From positions 1,860,001 to 1,924,000 of the forward strand of contig NZ_JAVDXX010000001.1 in NCBI RefSeq assembly GCF_031458175.1: a stretch of 64,000 nt of DNA, written 5' to 3'. This document shows, in pieces, positions 51,130-60,245 of the stretch (within the stretch, counting starts at the first letter, position 1; each line of letters begins with the position of its first letter). Both the position numbers and the translations under genes were made by a program. This stretch comes from Pseudoglutamicibacter albus. GTDB lineage: Bacteria > Actinomycetota > Actinomycetes > Actinomycetales > Micrococcaceae. The notes under the pieces were generated by a model that was not told the DNA's origin, did not search any database, and worked only from the letters and a program-made list of their open reading frames with translations.

Positions 51130-52422
51130 CTATTGTTGCGCTGGATCCTCTCGCGTTATTGTCTCACGTGAGTTCAAGCCAACCCGGGGTTGTTCGGGTT
51201 TCCTAATGAGCAGCACCGCAATCATCGCAACAACCGCGGCACCGGCATAGAAGATGAAGACTCCCGGGTAGCCGTTGCCTGATGCGATCATCCAGCCGGT
51301 GATGGCTGGGCCGATGATCGCGCCGAAGCGGCCGATCCCGGCGGTCAACCCCATACCGGTGGAGACCAGATGCGCCGGGTAGACGTAGCCGACGAACCCG
51401 TAGAGCATCACCTGGGCAGAGAACACGAAGATGCCCGTGACGAGCAAGAATCCGTTAAGTACAAGCCCGCTGTTGAATCGGATCACGAGCGAAAGCAAGA
51501 ACAGTGCGGCCAGCAAGAACCAGACGGCGTTGGTTCCGCGGACACCGAAGCGGTCGGCGGTTGCGCCACCGACCAACAAGCCCACGACCGCGCCGACGTT
51601 GGTCACGAACAGCATCACGAGCGAATCCGCGACCGGGTAGCCTGCCGAAACCATGATCTTAGGTAGCCACTGGTTAAGGCCGTACACGAGCAGCAAGCCC
51701 ATGAAGGACGCGATCCACAACGCGAGCGTCGAGCGTGCCCGGCCGTGAGTGAACAGGGCACCGATCCCCGGCTTCGTGTCGGCCGCCGGCTTGGCATCGG
51801 CGCCAGTTTCGACCGGTTCCGCGTCGAGGCTGTCCGGCAAGTAACGGTAGATCAGCGGCATCACGACGAAGCCGAGGGCACCGCCGATGTAGAAGACCCA
51901 TTCCCATGCGTTCCCGACGGCGAGCGCGACGAGGGAGGCGGCGACGGCGCCGGCGTGGTAGCCGGTCATAGTCACGGTGGAGGCGTGGGCGCGGCGGCCG
52001 CTGGCCATGGTCTCTTGCATGAGGGTCAGCGCTACCGGCATCGACGCGCCGAGCCCGACACCTGCAATCAAGCGGAAGAGCGCGATGAGTTGCCACGCGG
52101 GCATAAGCGGTAGAGCGACCGTGAAGATGCTGAAGAGGGCCACGCACGCCAAAAGTGTGCGGCGGCGGCCCCACCGGTATGTGAGCGGGCCGATCACGAC
52201 CGCGCCGACGCCAACGCCGATGAGTGAGACGGTTGCGACGACCGTCATCGCCTCGGTGGTGAGGCCGGCGTGCGGTGCCGCTGGATTCGTGAGGATCGGG
52301 GTTGTGGCGCCGAGCGCTACGAGGTCGAAACCTTCCAGGGCTACCGTGGTCCAACACAGAATCATGATCCACATACGTGAGATCGGGGCACCAGATTTAG
52401 TGGTGAAAGTGCGCGTGCGCAT
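51130..52422 (-). CDS. MFS transporter, aromatic acid:H+ symporter type
   Basis: 430 residues, 12 segments. ALEGFDLVALGATTPIL with the Asp in the first helix, and RWGRRRTLL (motif A) are typical of the AAHS family (PcaK/BenK/MhpT), which import benzoate-like acids. The ATG at 52422 is preceded by GAGGAG. No aromatic degradation genes lie nearby, so the substrate is open. Confidence 0.82.
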   Translation of the reverse strand: MRTRTFTTKSGAPISRMWIMILCWTTVALEGFDLVALGATTPILTNPAAPHAGLTTEAMTVVATVSLIGVGVGAVVIGPLTYRWGRRRTLLACVALFSIFTVALPLMPAWQLIALFRLIAGVGLGASMPVALTLMQETMASGRRAHASTVTMTGYHAGAVAASLVALAVGNAWEWVFYIGGALGFVVMPLIYRYLPDSLDAEPVETGADAKPAADTKPGIGALFTHGRARSTLALWIASFMGLLLVYGLNQWLPKIMVSAGYPVADSLVMLFVTNVGAVVGLLVGGATADRFGVRGTNAVWFLLAALFLLSLVIRFNSGLVLNGFLLVTGIFVFSAQVMLYGFVGYVYPAHLVSTGMGLTAGIGRFGAIIGPAITGWMIASGNGYPGVFIFYAGAAVVAMIAVLLIRKPEQPRVGLNSRETITREDPAQQ

Positions 52423-52650
52423 GCGTCTCCTCAGCAAGCGTCAGATCCCGGAGTATGCGCGTGGTTCGCGCCCGGCTGCCTCCGGAACACGCGTCATTCT
52501 ATGGTGCTGAAAGTTATGCGCGCGAGTTATTGACGGATCAAGTTTGAATGTTGAGACGGTTCGCAATGTTGCGGCCGTCATGCGTGCGTGTCGTTTTTAT
52601 TCACAGTTGCACCCCAGCGTTTCCTCAGACTTTTTGCCCACAAGGCATAT

Positions 52651-52678
52651 TTGCACAGAGTGCACGTATTGATAAAAT
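52651..52678 (+). promoter_or_regulatory. Promoter and palindrome upstream of the TetR-MMPL operon
   Basis: TGCAC-AGA-GTGCA (52652-52664) overlaps a -35-like TTGCAC (52651-52656). A -10 TAAAAT (52673-52678) follows after 16 bases. The expected start of transcription coincides with the ATG at 52685, so the message is probably leaderless and autoregulated. Confidence 0.6.
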
Positions 52679-52684
52679 GAGCCC

Positions 52685-53572
52685 ATGGCCACCCCTGAAT
52701 CACCCAATACCGCGGGTTGCGTTGTAGCGCCTGCGAACCTAGCGCAAGCCGTTGAGGCGCTGGGCCGGCGTGAACTCAACCGGATGGCAACAACCGAGGG
52801 GATCGTGAACGCGTGCCTCGACCTCGGGGAAGAACTCGGGTGGGACGCGGTCACCGTCGATGCGGTCGCTGATCGGGCCGGGGTTTCCCGCCGGACGTTC
52901 TTCAATTACTTCAGCTCACTTGCCGAGGCCGTTCACTATCCGTTGACCGTGATCATCCAAGACGCCCTCATCCGCCTCAAGGTCCCGCAGGGAAACGGCG
53001 GCGCATCAGAAGAAACCTCAGGCACTGGAGGGCCACTCGATTACACGCAGGCGCTCACCGATTCGATACGGCTTGAACTATTAGCCCCCGCGACGCGCAC
53101 GCTCTTGCTCGCCCGCGCTTCTTCCGCGTTACGCACCGAATCTTTACGCACATGGGAGAACAGCATCACCCAGCTCATCGAGCCGTTTCAGGGACTTTCA
53201 CCGAATGCGCGGCTCGTGATCGAGGTTCAGGTCAGAGCCGCGGTCACCGCAGTCCAGGTGGCCTTTGAACACTGGGCCGCAGCACTGACCGGCCGCCCCA
53301 CCAAGGCAGACGTTGAGGCTTTGCGACTCAACGCAGTCCGGGCGGTATCACTCATCTCACCGCTAGGGATGCTGCCCGCATCGGATGCTGGAGGCACCGC
53401 CGACACAAGCGGCGGCCAGGACGACGGCGAGGACAGTAGCCGCAAGCAGGGCAACCACGGCAACGGTCAGTATCTACAACACAGCGCGTGGGCGAGCTGG
53501 CTCACCAGCGACGAACGCGAAGAGATCTACAGTTCCAACTTCTTCGAGGACTCACGGAAATATGGCACATAA
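52685..53572 (+). CDS. TetR-family regulator of the MMPL exporter
   Basis: 295 residues, long for TetR. The HTH (VTVDAVADRAGVSRRTFFNYFSS, about 55-80) starts unusually late after a 35-residue extension, and the C-terminal 60 residues are hydrophilic. The gene end overlaps the MMPL start by 11 bases, so the two are coupled. It probably represses the operon through the palindrome at 52652. Confidence 0.87.
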   Translation: MATPESPNTAGCVVAPANLAQAVEALGRRELNRMATTEGIVNACLDLGEELGWDAVTVDAVADRAGVSRRTFFNYFSSLAEAVHYPLTVIIQDALIRLKVPQGNGGASEETSGTGGPLDYTQALTDSIRLELLAPATRTLLLARASSALRTESLRTWENSITQLIEPFQGLSPNARLVIEVQVRAAVTAVQVAFEHWAAALTGRPTKADVEALRLNAVRAVSLISPLGMLPASDAGGTADTSGGQDDGEDSSRKQGNHGNGQYLQHSAWASWLTSDEREEIYSSNFFEDSRKYGT

Positions 53573-56309
53573 GCTCTATCAACTCGCCAAGCTGGCGGCA
53601 CGGCGGCCCTGGGCATTCATCGTGTCCTGGGCGGTGATCATCGGCCTTCTGGTTGGCTCTGCGGGCCTGTTCATGGGCAAGCTCACCAACGATTTCGCGA
53701 TCCCGGGAACCGAAACCCAGGACACCCTGGATGAAGTCGAAAAGATCTTCCCCGAGTTCAGCGGCGGCACCGGCTCCGTGGTTTTCACGACCGCTAACGG
53801 GAATGAGCTCACGGACGAGCAGAAGCAGGAAATCTCCTCGATGCTTGCCGGCCTTGAAGAGGACAAGACTGCGCTTGTAGCGGCTGACCCGTTCAAGAAC
53901 CAAGCCGAGATCGCCAACGCCGGCAACAAGATCGAAGAAGGCAAGAAAGAGCTCGCGGCGAATGAGAAGAAGCTCGCCGACGGTCAGAAGCAACTCGACG
54001 GCGCAAAGAAGAAAATCAGCGACGGCCAGAAGCAACTCGATGACGGCAAGAAACAGCTCGAAGCTGGGCTGAAGCAAGCCCAAGACGGCGCGAAGCAGCT
54101 TGAAGCCGCCGGCATGACCCAGACCCAGCAGTACATGCAGGCGAAGGGCACCATCCAAGCGCTTGAACAGCAGCAGGCCGGTTTGAAGGCCAAGCAGGCG
54201 GAGCTCGATGAGGGCCGGGCCGAGCTCGAAACCAAGCAGAAGGAAATCGACGAAGGCAAGAAGAAGCTCGAGGAAGGCCGCGCCGAGCTGGCTCAAGGCC
54301 AGCGGCAAGCGGAATCCACCGAAGGCATGAAGTTCGTCTCTGACAACGGGGCGAGCGCTGTGGCCCACATGCAGTTCGAAGGCCAAGCCGAAGCCATGGA
54401 AACCCAGAAGCGTGAGCATCTGCTCAGCGAGCTGCACAGTGTGGAAAGCCTCGGGATCGAGGTCTATCCCTCCACCGAGATCTCCTCCGATCTCAACAGC
54501 GTCTTCGGCATTGGTGAGGCGATCGGCCTGGTTGTTGCCGGGTTGGTCCTGTTCATCATGATGGGAACTTTCGTGGGCGCCGGCCTGCCGCTGGTGCAGG
54601 CAGTTTTGGGTGTGGGCGCGGGTGTCGCGGGTACGCTCGCGTTCTCCTCGGTAGTGGACATGGCCTCGATCACCCCCGCGCTCGCTCTCATGCTGGGCCT
54701 GGCCGTGGGTATCGACTACACGCTGTTCATCGTGCACCGCCACCGCCGCCAGCTCATGCAAGGCGTTGACGTTAAAGAGTCCATCGGCTTGGCCGTCGGG
54801 ACCTCCGGAAGCGCAGTGGTGTTCGCTGGTTTGACGGTCGTGATCGCGCTGGTTGCGCTGCTCGTTCCGGGCCTGCCGTTCCTCTCGGTGCTTGGTCTGT
54901 CTGCCGCCGCGACCGTCGCGTTGGCCGTGCTCATCGCGGTCACGCTGACCCCTGCGTTGCTTTCGCTGATCGGTCAGCGCCTGGTGTCCAAGCGTGCGCA
55001 AAAAGCGTTCGATGCGAAACAAGCGAAGCAGCGCGCCCACCTCGCTGGTGCTGAGGCAGGCGCTGGCGCTGAGGCTGATGCTGGGGCAGGTGCTGACACT
55101 GAGACTGACGGCGATGCGGATCGGGGCGGCCACAACGGCTGGAGCCGCTTCACGACCGGCAAGCCGTGGCTCGCTGCCCTGGCCGGGGTGCTGTTGCTCG
55201 GGATTATCGCGATCCCCTCGCTCAAGCTCACCACCGCGCTGCCGGATGGCGCGTCAGAGCCGTACGGTTCGGATGCGCAGGTCGCCTACGAGAAGACCGC
55301 AGAGGATTTCGGTGCCGGCTTCAACGGCCCCATCTTGGGGTTTGTGACATTGCCTGAGGGTGCCTCGGAGGCTGAAGCGCAGAAGGCGCTCTACGAGACG
55401 GCCACGAAGGTCCGCGAGATCGAGGGCGTGATCGCGGCCTCCCCTGTGGAACAGACCGACGACAACCGGTACGGCCTACTGCAGATCATCCCAACCACCG
55501 GCCCGGCAGATGACAAGACCGTGGATCTGGTTGAGACGATCCGTGCCGCTGAGCACCAGTTCGAAGACGAAACGGGTGCGAAGCTCGCGTTGACCGGGCA
55601 GGTGACCGCGATGATCGACGTGTCAGAGAAGATGGCGGAAGCTTTGCCGCCGTATCTGGTGATCGTGGTGGGCTTGTCGCTGGTCTTGCTGCTGCTCGTG
55701 TTCCGTTCGATCGTCGTTCCGCTGATTGCAACGCTGGGCTTCCTGCTGTCGCTCGCGGCCGCGTTCGGCGCCACGGTTGCGGTGTATCAGTTCGGCTGGC
55801 TCGGCGAACTGTTCGGGGTGCACGTTCCAGGTCCGATCATGTCTTTCCTACCGATCCTGTTGACCGGTATCTTGTTCGGCTTGGCGATGGACTACCAGAT
55901 GTTCCTCGTGACCGCGATGCGCGAAGCGTTCGTGCACGGCGCCTCGCCGCGTGCCGCGGTCCGTAAGGGCATGACCGCCGCCGCACCGGTCGTGGTTGCT
56001 GCCGCACTCATCATGATCTCGGTGTTCGCAGGCTTCATCTTCTCCGAGCTCTCGATGATCAGGCCGATCGGTTTCGCACTCGCGTTCGGTGTGCTCTTCG
56101 ACGCGTTCGTGGTCCGGTTGACCATCACACCGGCGATCATGACGCTACTGGGCAAGCATGCGTGGTTCATCCCGGGCTGGCTCGATAAGGCCCTGCCGAA
56201 CGTGGACGTTGAAGGTGAATCCCTCAGCGAAGAGATCGCGGCAGCCGAACGCACCGCAACGGAGTCTAAGGACACCGATACCGCCGATAAGAATGCCGCC
56301 CGCGCATAA
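53562..56309 (+). CDS. MMPL/RND-family exporter with coiled-coil insertion
   Basis: 915 residues. Two MMPL halves (membrane blocks about 20-45 with 315-500, and 555-860) carry GxxxDY-type pairs (LAVGIDYTLFIVHRHRR, FGLAMDYQMFLV) used for proton relay. Between segment 1 and 2 lies a 180-residue Lys/Gln/Glu coiled coil (repeats of 'DGQKQLDDGKKQLEAG'), as seen in YdgH/YhgE-like exporters. It may export lipids or drugs. The ATG at 53562 overlaps the TetR gene. Confidence 0.9.
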   Translation: MAHKLYQLAKLAARRPWAFIVSWAVIIGLLVGSAGLFMGKLTNDFAIPGTETQDTLDEVEKIFPEFSGGTGSVVFTTANGNELTDEQKQEISSMLAGLEEDKTALVAADPFKNQAEIANAGNKIEEGKKELAANEKKLADGQKQLDGAKKKISDGQKQLDDGKKQLEAGLKQAQDGAKQLEAAGMTQTQQYMQAKGTIQALEQQQAGLKAKQAELDEGRAELETKQKEIDEGKKKLEEGRAELAQGQRQAESTEGMKFVSDNGASAVAHMQFEGQAEAMETQKREHLLSELHSVESLGIEVYPSTEISSDLNSVFGIGEAIGLVVAGLVLFIMMGTFVGAGLPLVQAVLGVGAGVAGTLAFSSVVDMASITPALALMLGLAVGIDYTLFIVHRHRRQLMQGVDVKESIGLAVGTSGSAVVFAGLTVVIALVALLVPGLPFLSVLGLSAAATVALAVLIAVTLTPALLSLIGQRLVSKRAQKAFDAKQAKQRAHLAGAEAGAGAEADAGAGADTETDGDADRGGHNGWSRFTTGKPWLAALAGVLLLGIIAIPSLKLTTALPDGASEPYGSDAQVAYEKTAEDFGAGFNGPILGFVTLPEGASEAEAQKALYETATKVREIEGVIAASPVEQTDDNRYGLLQIIPTTGPADDKTVDLVETIRAAEHQFEDETGAKLALTGQVTAMIDVSEKMAEALPPYLVIVVGLSLVLLLLVFRSIVVPLIATLGFLLSLAAAFGATVAVYQFGWLGELFGVHVPGPIMSFLPILLTGILFGLAMDYQMFLVTAMREAFVHGASPRAAVRKGMTAAAPVVVAAALIMISVFAGFIFSELSMIRPIGFALAFGVLFDAFVVRLTITPAIMTLLGKHAWFIPGWLDKALPNVDVEGESLSEEIAAAERTATESKDTDTADKNAARA

Positions 56310-56342
56310 GCGCGCCGCTGTGCGCGGTAGCCGCTAACGTAA

Positions 56343-56370
56343 GGGTGGGGTTTCACACGAAACCCCACCC
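56343..56370 (+). terminator. Terminator after the MMPL gene
   Basis: GGGTGGGGTTTC-ACAC-GAAACCCCACCC, a perfect 12-base stem with a four-base loop, 33 bases after the MMPL stop. Confidence 0.85.
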
Positions 56371-56429
56371 CGCATCGTTTGCAGACCCCGCATCGATGTA
56401 TAGAACTTGATTGTCCTTCTGGAGGTTCC

Positions 56430-57065
56430 GTGTCCACTCACCTTCGTGCCCTCGACCTTCCAGACGGGCTGCTCGCGTTCGTTGGGAACCTGCGTTCGAT
56501 GGATGCGCCCACGTGGGCCGGTATTTCCACGTTGCGGCAGAACGTTTTCATCGTCGAGCAGGGATGCAACTACGCGGACCAGGACCTCAACGACCTCGAG
56601 GACACCACGGAACACTTGTGGGTTGAGGACGGCGCCGGGGTTGTGTTCGCGACCCTGCGGATCATGAACGAGCAACCCAAAGGCACCGGCCTCGGCCTGC
56701 CGCTGCTAGGGAATGCACAGGCCGGGAATGCGCAGGCCGGGAATGCACAGACCAAGGATGCGCAGAGCATCAACATCTTCAACCCCGGCGGCAACGCCGG
56801 CGCCAACGGGACGGGTTCCGCGCCGCAAACCAACCAGCAGACCAAGCGCATCGGCCGGGTCGCGGTGCACAGCAAACGCCGCGGGCAAGGCATCGGGCAT
56901 ACGCTCATGAAGACCGCGGTAGCCCGGTGCGGTAAGCGCCGCATCGTGCTCAATGCGCAATCCCACCTGGCTGACTGGTACACGCAGTTCGGTTTCGAGG
57001 TGGATGGTGAGGAGTTCCTCGAGGTCGGGATCCCGCACGTGCCGATGGTGCGCGAAGCCCTGTAG
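56430..57065 (+). CDS. ElaA-like GNAT acetyltransferase with repeat insertion
   Basis: 211 residues. ISTLRQNVFIVEQGCNYAD and the acetyl-CoA loop RIGRVAVHSKRRGQGIGHTLM, then NAQSHLADWYTQFGF, match ElaA-type GNATs. A 40-residue insertion between strands contains GNAQAGNAQAGNAQTKDAQ, encoded by 15-bp DNA repeats (56709-56765). GGAGG precedes the GTG start at 56430. Substrate unknown. Its 3' end is repeated three times (57047-57121). Confidence 0.85.
   Translation: MSTHLRALDLPDGLLAFVGNLRSMDAPTWAGISTLRQNVFIVEQGCNYADQDLNDLEDTTEHLWVEDGAGVVFATLRIMNEQPKGTGLGLPLLGNAQAGNAQAGNAQTKDAQSINIFNPGGNAGANGTGSAPQTNQQTKRIGRVAVHSKRRGQGIGHTLMKTAVARCGKRRIVLNAQSHLADWYTQFGFEVDGEEFLEVGIPHVPMVREAL
56709..56765 (+). repeat. 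15-bp in-frame tandem repeat inside the GNAT gene
   Basis: GGGAATGCACAGGCC is repeated at 56709, 56724 and 56739 with one or two changes, and a degraded fourth unit begins at 56754. It encodes Gly-Asn-Ala-Gln-Ala units in a loop, a likely site of length variation between strains. Confidence 0.85.
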
Positions 57066-57121
57066 CTATTGGGTGCGTGGGGTACTGTAGCTATTGGGTG
57101 CGCGAAGTGCTGTAGCTAACA
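57047..57121 (+). repeat. Three 25-bp copies of the GNAT gene end
   Basis: Units at 57047, 57072 and 57097 all contain GGTGCG and CTGTAGCTA. The first includes the last codons and the TAG stop of the GNAT gene. Units 1 and 3 share GGTGCGCGAAG; unit 2 is more divergent. The period is exactly 25, so later copies are out of frame. Confidence 0.88.
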
Positions 57122-57163
57122 CCGGCGCCGGCGCTCGGGCGGGCGGCGGATATACTCGGGCAC

Positions 57164-58339
57164 ATGGCTGAACCGACTTCCCCACTGAATAATCCCTTGA
57201 TTAAAGCGCGTGAAATCAGTGCCGATGAGCACCGCGAGTTCCTCTCCCAGCACCCTGATGCGAGCTTTATGCAGACCCCTGCTTGGGGTGCGGTGAAGTC
57301 GGATTGGGATTCGATTTCGCTCGGCATTTACGCGGGCGAAAAGCTCGTTGGTGCTGCCCTGGTTTTGTTGCGGTGGGCGCCGGTTGTGAAGCGGTGCCTA
57401 GCGTATGTACCAATGGGGCCGGTGATTGACTGGTCTGAATACCCAGCGGACGCGGTGGTCGATGCGCTGGTTGAGGATGTGAAGCGCCGTGGCGCGTTCG
57501 CGTTGCGTTTCGGCCCGAACGTCAAAGCTAAGCGGTGGGGTGCCGCTGGTGTCCGTAAGGTCCTGGGTGCCGGGACCATGCAGAGCCTCGATGAGCTTGA
57601 ACCGACCGAAACCTATGAGGTGGGTACGCAACTGATCGAGGCTTTGACCGCCCGCGGCGCGCGCCCTCTGGGTGGGGGCATGGATTTTGAGGCCGGCCAG
57701 CCTGCATACCTCGCGCTTGTTCCGCTCGTGGATGAGGGTGGAAACCAGCTGGACTTAGATGGCGTGTTGGCTGCGTTTTCGGGCAATAATCGCCGCGATA
57801 CACGCAAGGCGATGCGCGCAGGTTTCATAGTGCATGAGAACCCGGACAATGGTTTCGAGCGTTTCACCGCACTGATTGAGGAGACCGCTAAGCGGCAGGA
57901 TTTCACGGCGCGCCCGGCATCGTATTACAAGACCCTCTATAACGAACTCAACGCGTCAGAGAAGGGTTCGTGCCGCATCTATATCGCGTCCGCCCCGGAG
58001 GATGAGAACCACGACCTTGCCGCCGCGATGTTGGTGATGCACGGCAACCAGTCTTGGTATCTGTACGGGGGTTCGGTTCTTGACCGAGCGTACGCGGGCG
58101 CCCCGCGCTTGCTTCAGGCCGTGATGATTGAGGCCGCGATCGAGCGCGGTTGCGTTGTGTTGGATCAGGGCGGGCTGACTGCGACCTTGCAGATGGGTGG
58201 CGACCACGCCGGCGGTTTGACGCGGTTCAAGACCGGCGTTGGCGCGGATGTTTTCCGGATGGTTGGCGAGTGGGAGATCGCGATCAACAAACCTATGACG
58301 TGGGCGTTCAATAAGTACATGCAGCTGCGTTCCAAATAA
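57164..58339 (+). CDS. FemABX-family peptidoglycan bridge aminoacyltransferase
   Basis: 391 residues with two GNAT-like folds. FMQTPAWGAVKSDWDS, LAYVPMGPVIDW, NRRDTRKAMRAGF, and the C-terminal LYGGSVLDRAYAGAPRLLQAVMIEAAIERG are FemA/FemX/MurM blocks. Such enzymes add amino acids from aminoacyl-tRNA to the lipid II stem lysine. Paired with the ATP-grasp ligase at 58394 it points to interpeptide bridge synthesis. Which amino acid is added is not readable. Confidence 0.85.
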   Translation: MAEPTSPLNNPLIKAREISADEHREFLSQHPDASFMQTPAWGAVKSDWDSISLGIYAGEKLVGAALVLLRWAPVVKRCLAYVPMGPVIDWSEYPADAVVDALVEDVKRRGAFALRFGPNVKAKRWGAAGVRKVLGAGTMQSLDELEPTETYEVGTQLIEALTARGARPLGGGMDFEAGQPAYLALVPLVDEGGNQLDLDGVLAAFSGNNRRDTRKAMRAGFIVHENPDNGFERFTALIEETAKRQDFTARPASYYKTLYNELNASEKGSCRIYIASAPEDENHDLAAAMLVMHGNQSWYLYGGSVLDRAYAGAPRLLQAVMIEAAIERGCVVLDQGGLTATLQMGGDHAGGLTRFKTGVGADVFRMVGEWEIAINKPMTWAFNKYMQLRSK

Positions 58340-58393
58340 CGCTCAAGCATACGCGCCCGCGCCCCCTGTCAGCGACCTTCAAGGAGACACCCT

Positions 58394-59698
58394 GTGACGA
58401 CCGTGAGCCCTGAACAGCCTTTTGTTCCCGTTTTGTATGGCGGCGACATGGGTACGTACGCGATGGCCCGCGCGTTCCACGAGAACTATGGGGTCACGTC
58501 CGTGATCGTCACGGGAGATCCGAACGGTTCGATCAACCACTCCGCAATCGTGGACCTGCGTCCGGCTGGAACCATGAAGGACGAGGCCCGCGTGATCCAG
58601 TTCCTGCTGGATCAGGGCCGCGAACTGGCAGGCCCCAACCGCAGGCCGCTGTTGCTGCTGGGGTCACTGGACCTGCACATCGGGCAGTTGGTGCGTAACC
58701 GTGAGGCGCTTGAGGAGTTCTATACCCTCCCCTACCCTGACGAGCAGACCATTGCCCAGGCGGCGAGTAAGTCGGAGTTCTATGCGGTGTGTGAGAAGTT
58801 GGGGATCCCGCATCCGCGCACCGTGGTGATTGATCCGCGCAAGGTGGCAAGCGAGGGTGCGGAGGCCGCCGTACCGGAAGAGTTACCTGAGTTCCCGCTG
58901 ATCGGTAAGCCGGCCGATTCCGCGGCGTGGGTTGATGCGAGCTTTGAAGGTAAGCAGAAGGTTTTCCGTTTCACAGACCGCGATGCCGTAGTCACGATGG
59001 TGGGTCGGATGGCCAAAGGCGGGTACACGCAGCCGTTCATCCTGCAGGAGATGATCCCTGGCGGGGATGAGAACATGCGGCTGTGCTCAATGTACGGGGC
59101 GAAGGATGGCTCCGGGACTCTGTATGTCGCGAACGCGAACGTTGTGGTTGAGGAGCATTCCCCGATTGTCGAGGGGAACTCAGCGGGCATTGTCACCACC
59201 GACAACCCGGATATTGTGCCTTCCGTCAAGGCCCTGGTTGAGCATTACGGTTGGACGGGCTGGGCCATGGTGGACGCCAAGCTGGATCCGCGCGATGGCG
59301 TGGTCAAGCTCTTCGAGATGAACCCGCGTTTGGGCCGGAACCACTACTACATGCAGGCCGCAGGCCTCGCGGCCTCACGCGTGTATGTTCAGGAATGGCT
59401 GGATGCTAACGAGTTCGGGTTGTCTGATGGCACCCCGGTTGTGTCCGATGCGGACTCCCGCGTCGAGGGTGGCACGCGCGTGCTGACGCGCGAGCACCTC
59501 TACACGGTGTTGCCGCTGTGGCTTCTGAAAAAGTACGCAAAAGGCACCTCCGGCGCACAAGCCAAGGAGCTCATCAAAGCCCGCAAGGTCACGAATCCCT
59601 TGTTCCATAAGGCCGAACGCCATCCCCGCCGGTGGCTCTATATCGCGATGGCGATGGTCAACTACGTCAAAAAGTTCCGCGACTTCCCGCCCGCGTAA
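58394..59698 (+). CDS. ATP-grasp carboxylate-amine ligase (D-aspartate-ligase-like)
   Basis: 434 residues. It has the ATP-grasp organisation: N-terminal VLYGGDMGTYAMARAFHENYG, nucleotide-binding QEMIPGGDENMR, and Mg site LFEMNPRLGRNHYYM. The layout resembles the enterococcal D-aspartate ligase Asl, which attaches D-Asp to the stem lysine without tRNA. AAGGAG precedes the GTG start. It is 54 bases after the FemX-like gene and co-directional. Confidence 0.82.
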   Translation: MTTVSPEQPFVPVLYGGDMGTYAMARAFHENYGVTSVIVTGDPNGSINHSAIVDLRPAGTMKDEARVIQFLLDQGRELAGPNRRPLLLLGSLDLHIGQLVRNREALEEFYTLPYPDEQTIAQAASKSEFYAVCEKLGIPHPRTVVIDPRKVASEGAEAAVPEELPEFPLIGKPADSAAWVDASFEGKQKVFRFTDRDAVVTMVGRMAKGGYTQPFILQEMIPGGDENMRLCSMYGAKDGSGTLYVANANVVVEEHSPIVEGNSAGIVTTDNPDIVPSVKALVEHYGWTGWAMVDAKLDPRDGVVKLFEMNPRLGRNHYYMQAAGLAASRVYVQEWLDANEFGLSDGTPVVSDADSRVEGGTRVLTREHLYTVLPLWLLKKYAKGTSGAQAKELIKARKVTNPLFHKAERHPRRWLYIAMAMVNYVKKFRDFPPA

Positions 59699-59851
59699 AC
59701 AGCGCGGCGGAGACCGTTTCATTCCGCGTTGCTGCCGGTAGCGCGGGGCCAGCGCCCGCTGTAGCGGCCCGCAGCCGCAGCCCCGCCCGAATCTGCCGCC
59801 CCCGCACCGGCTGCCCCCCGCATCTTGCGGAGCAGCAAGAGCACTCTTCAC

Positions 59852-59877
59852 ATACCCCTAGGGGGTATTGGTATAGT
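59852..59877 (+). promoter_or_regulatory. CsoR operator and promoter of the copper operon
   Basis: ATACCCC-TAG-GGGGTAT (59852-59868) is the classic CsoR pseudo-palindrome. A -35-like TTCACA (59847-59852) abuts it and a -10 TATAGT follows at 59872-59877. Transcription would start at or next to the csoR ATG (59885), so the message is probably leaderless. Confidence 0.85.
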
Positions 59878-59884
59878 AGATGGC

Positions 59885-60211
59885 ATGGCTGATTCAACGC
59901 ATCACGATCCGCACGCCGGCCACGGCTATACGCAAGACAAGACGGCCCTGCTGAACCGGCTGCGGCGCATCGAAGGGCAAGTCCGCGGCATCTCCCGCAT
60001 GGTCGAGGACAACACGTATTGCCTCGACGTCCTGACCCAGCTCGCGTCCGTGAACTCGGCCCTGCATAAGGTTTCGCTTGAGCTCATCAAGGACCACATC
60101 AACCATTGCGTGGTGGACGCCGCGCAAGAATCCATCACGACCGGCGACTCCACCATCGTGCAGAACAAAGTCGATGAAGTCACCGCCGCCGTCGGCCGTC
60201 TGCTGCGCTAA
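59885..60211 (+). CDS. csoR: Copper-sensing repressor CsoR
   Basis: 108 residues, all-helical DUF156 family. Cu(I) ligands Cys46, His71 and Cys75 (YCLDVL and DHINHCV) reproduce the C-H-C set of M. tuberculosis CsoR with an N-terminal extension of ten residues, itself His-rich. It should release the operator at 59852 when Cu(I) binds and derepress copZ-copA. Confidence 0.93.
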   Translation: MADSTHHDPHAGHGYTQDKTALLNRLRRIEGQVRGISRMVEDNTYCLDVLTQLASVNSALHKVSLELIKDHINHCVVDAAQESITTGDSTIVQNKVDEVTAAVGRLLR

Positions 60212-60245
60212 CTGAACACTTCCCTCCAACCGAAGGAGAACCCCT

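Noticed and set aside
53502-55133. 543-codon minus-strand open frame
   Set aside because: Antisense to the MMPL coiled-coil region. Its His/Leu repeats simply mirror the Lys/Gln/Glu codons of the real gene.
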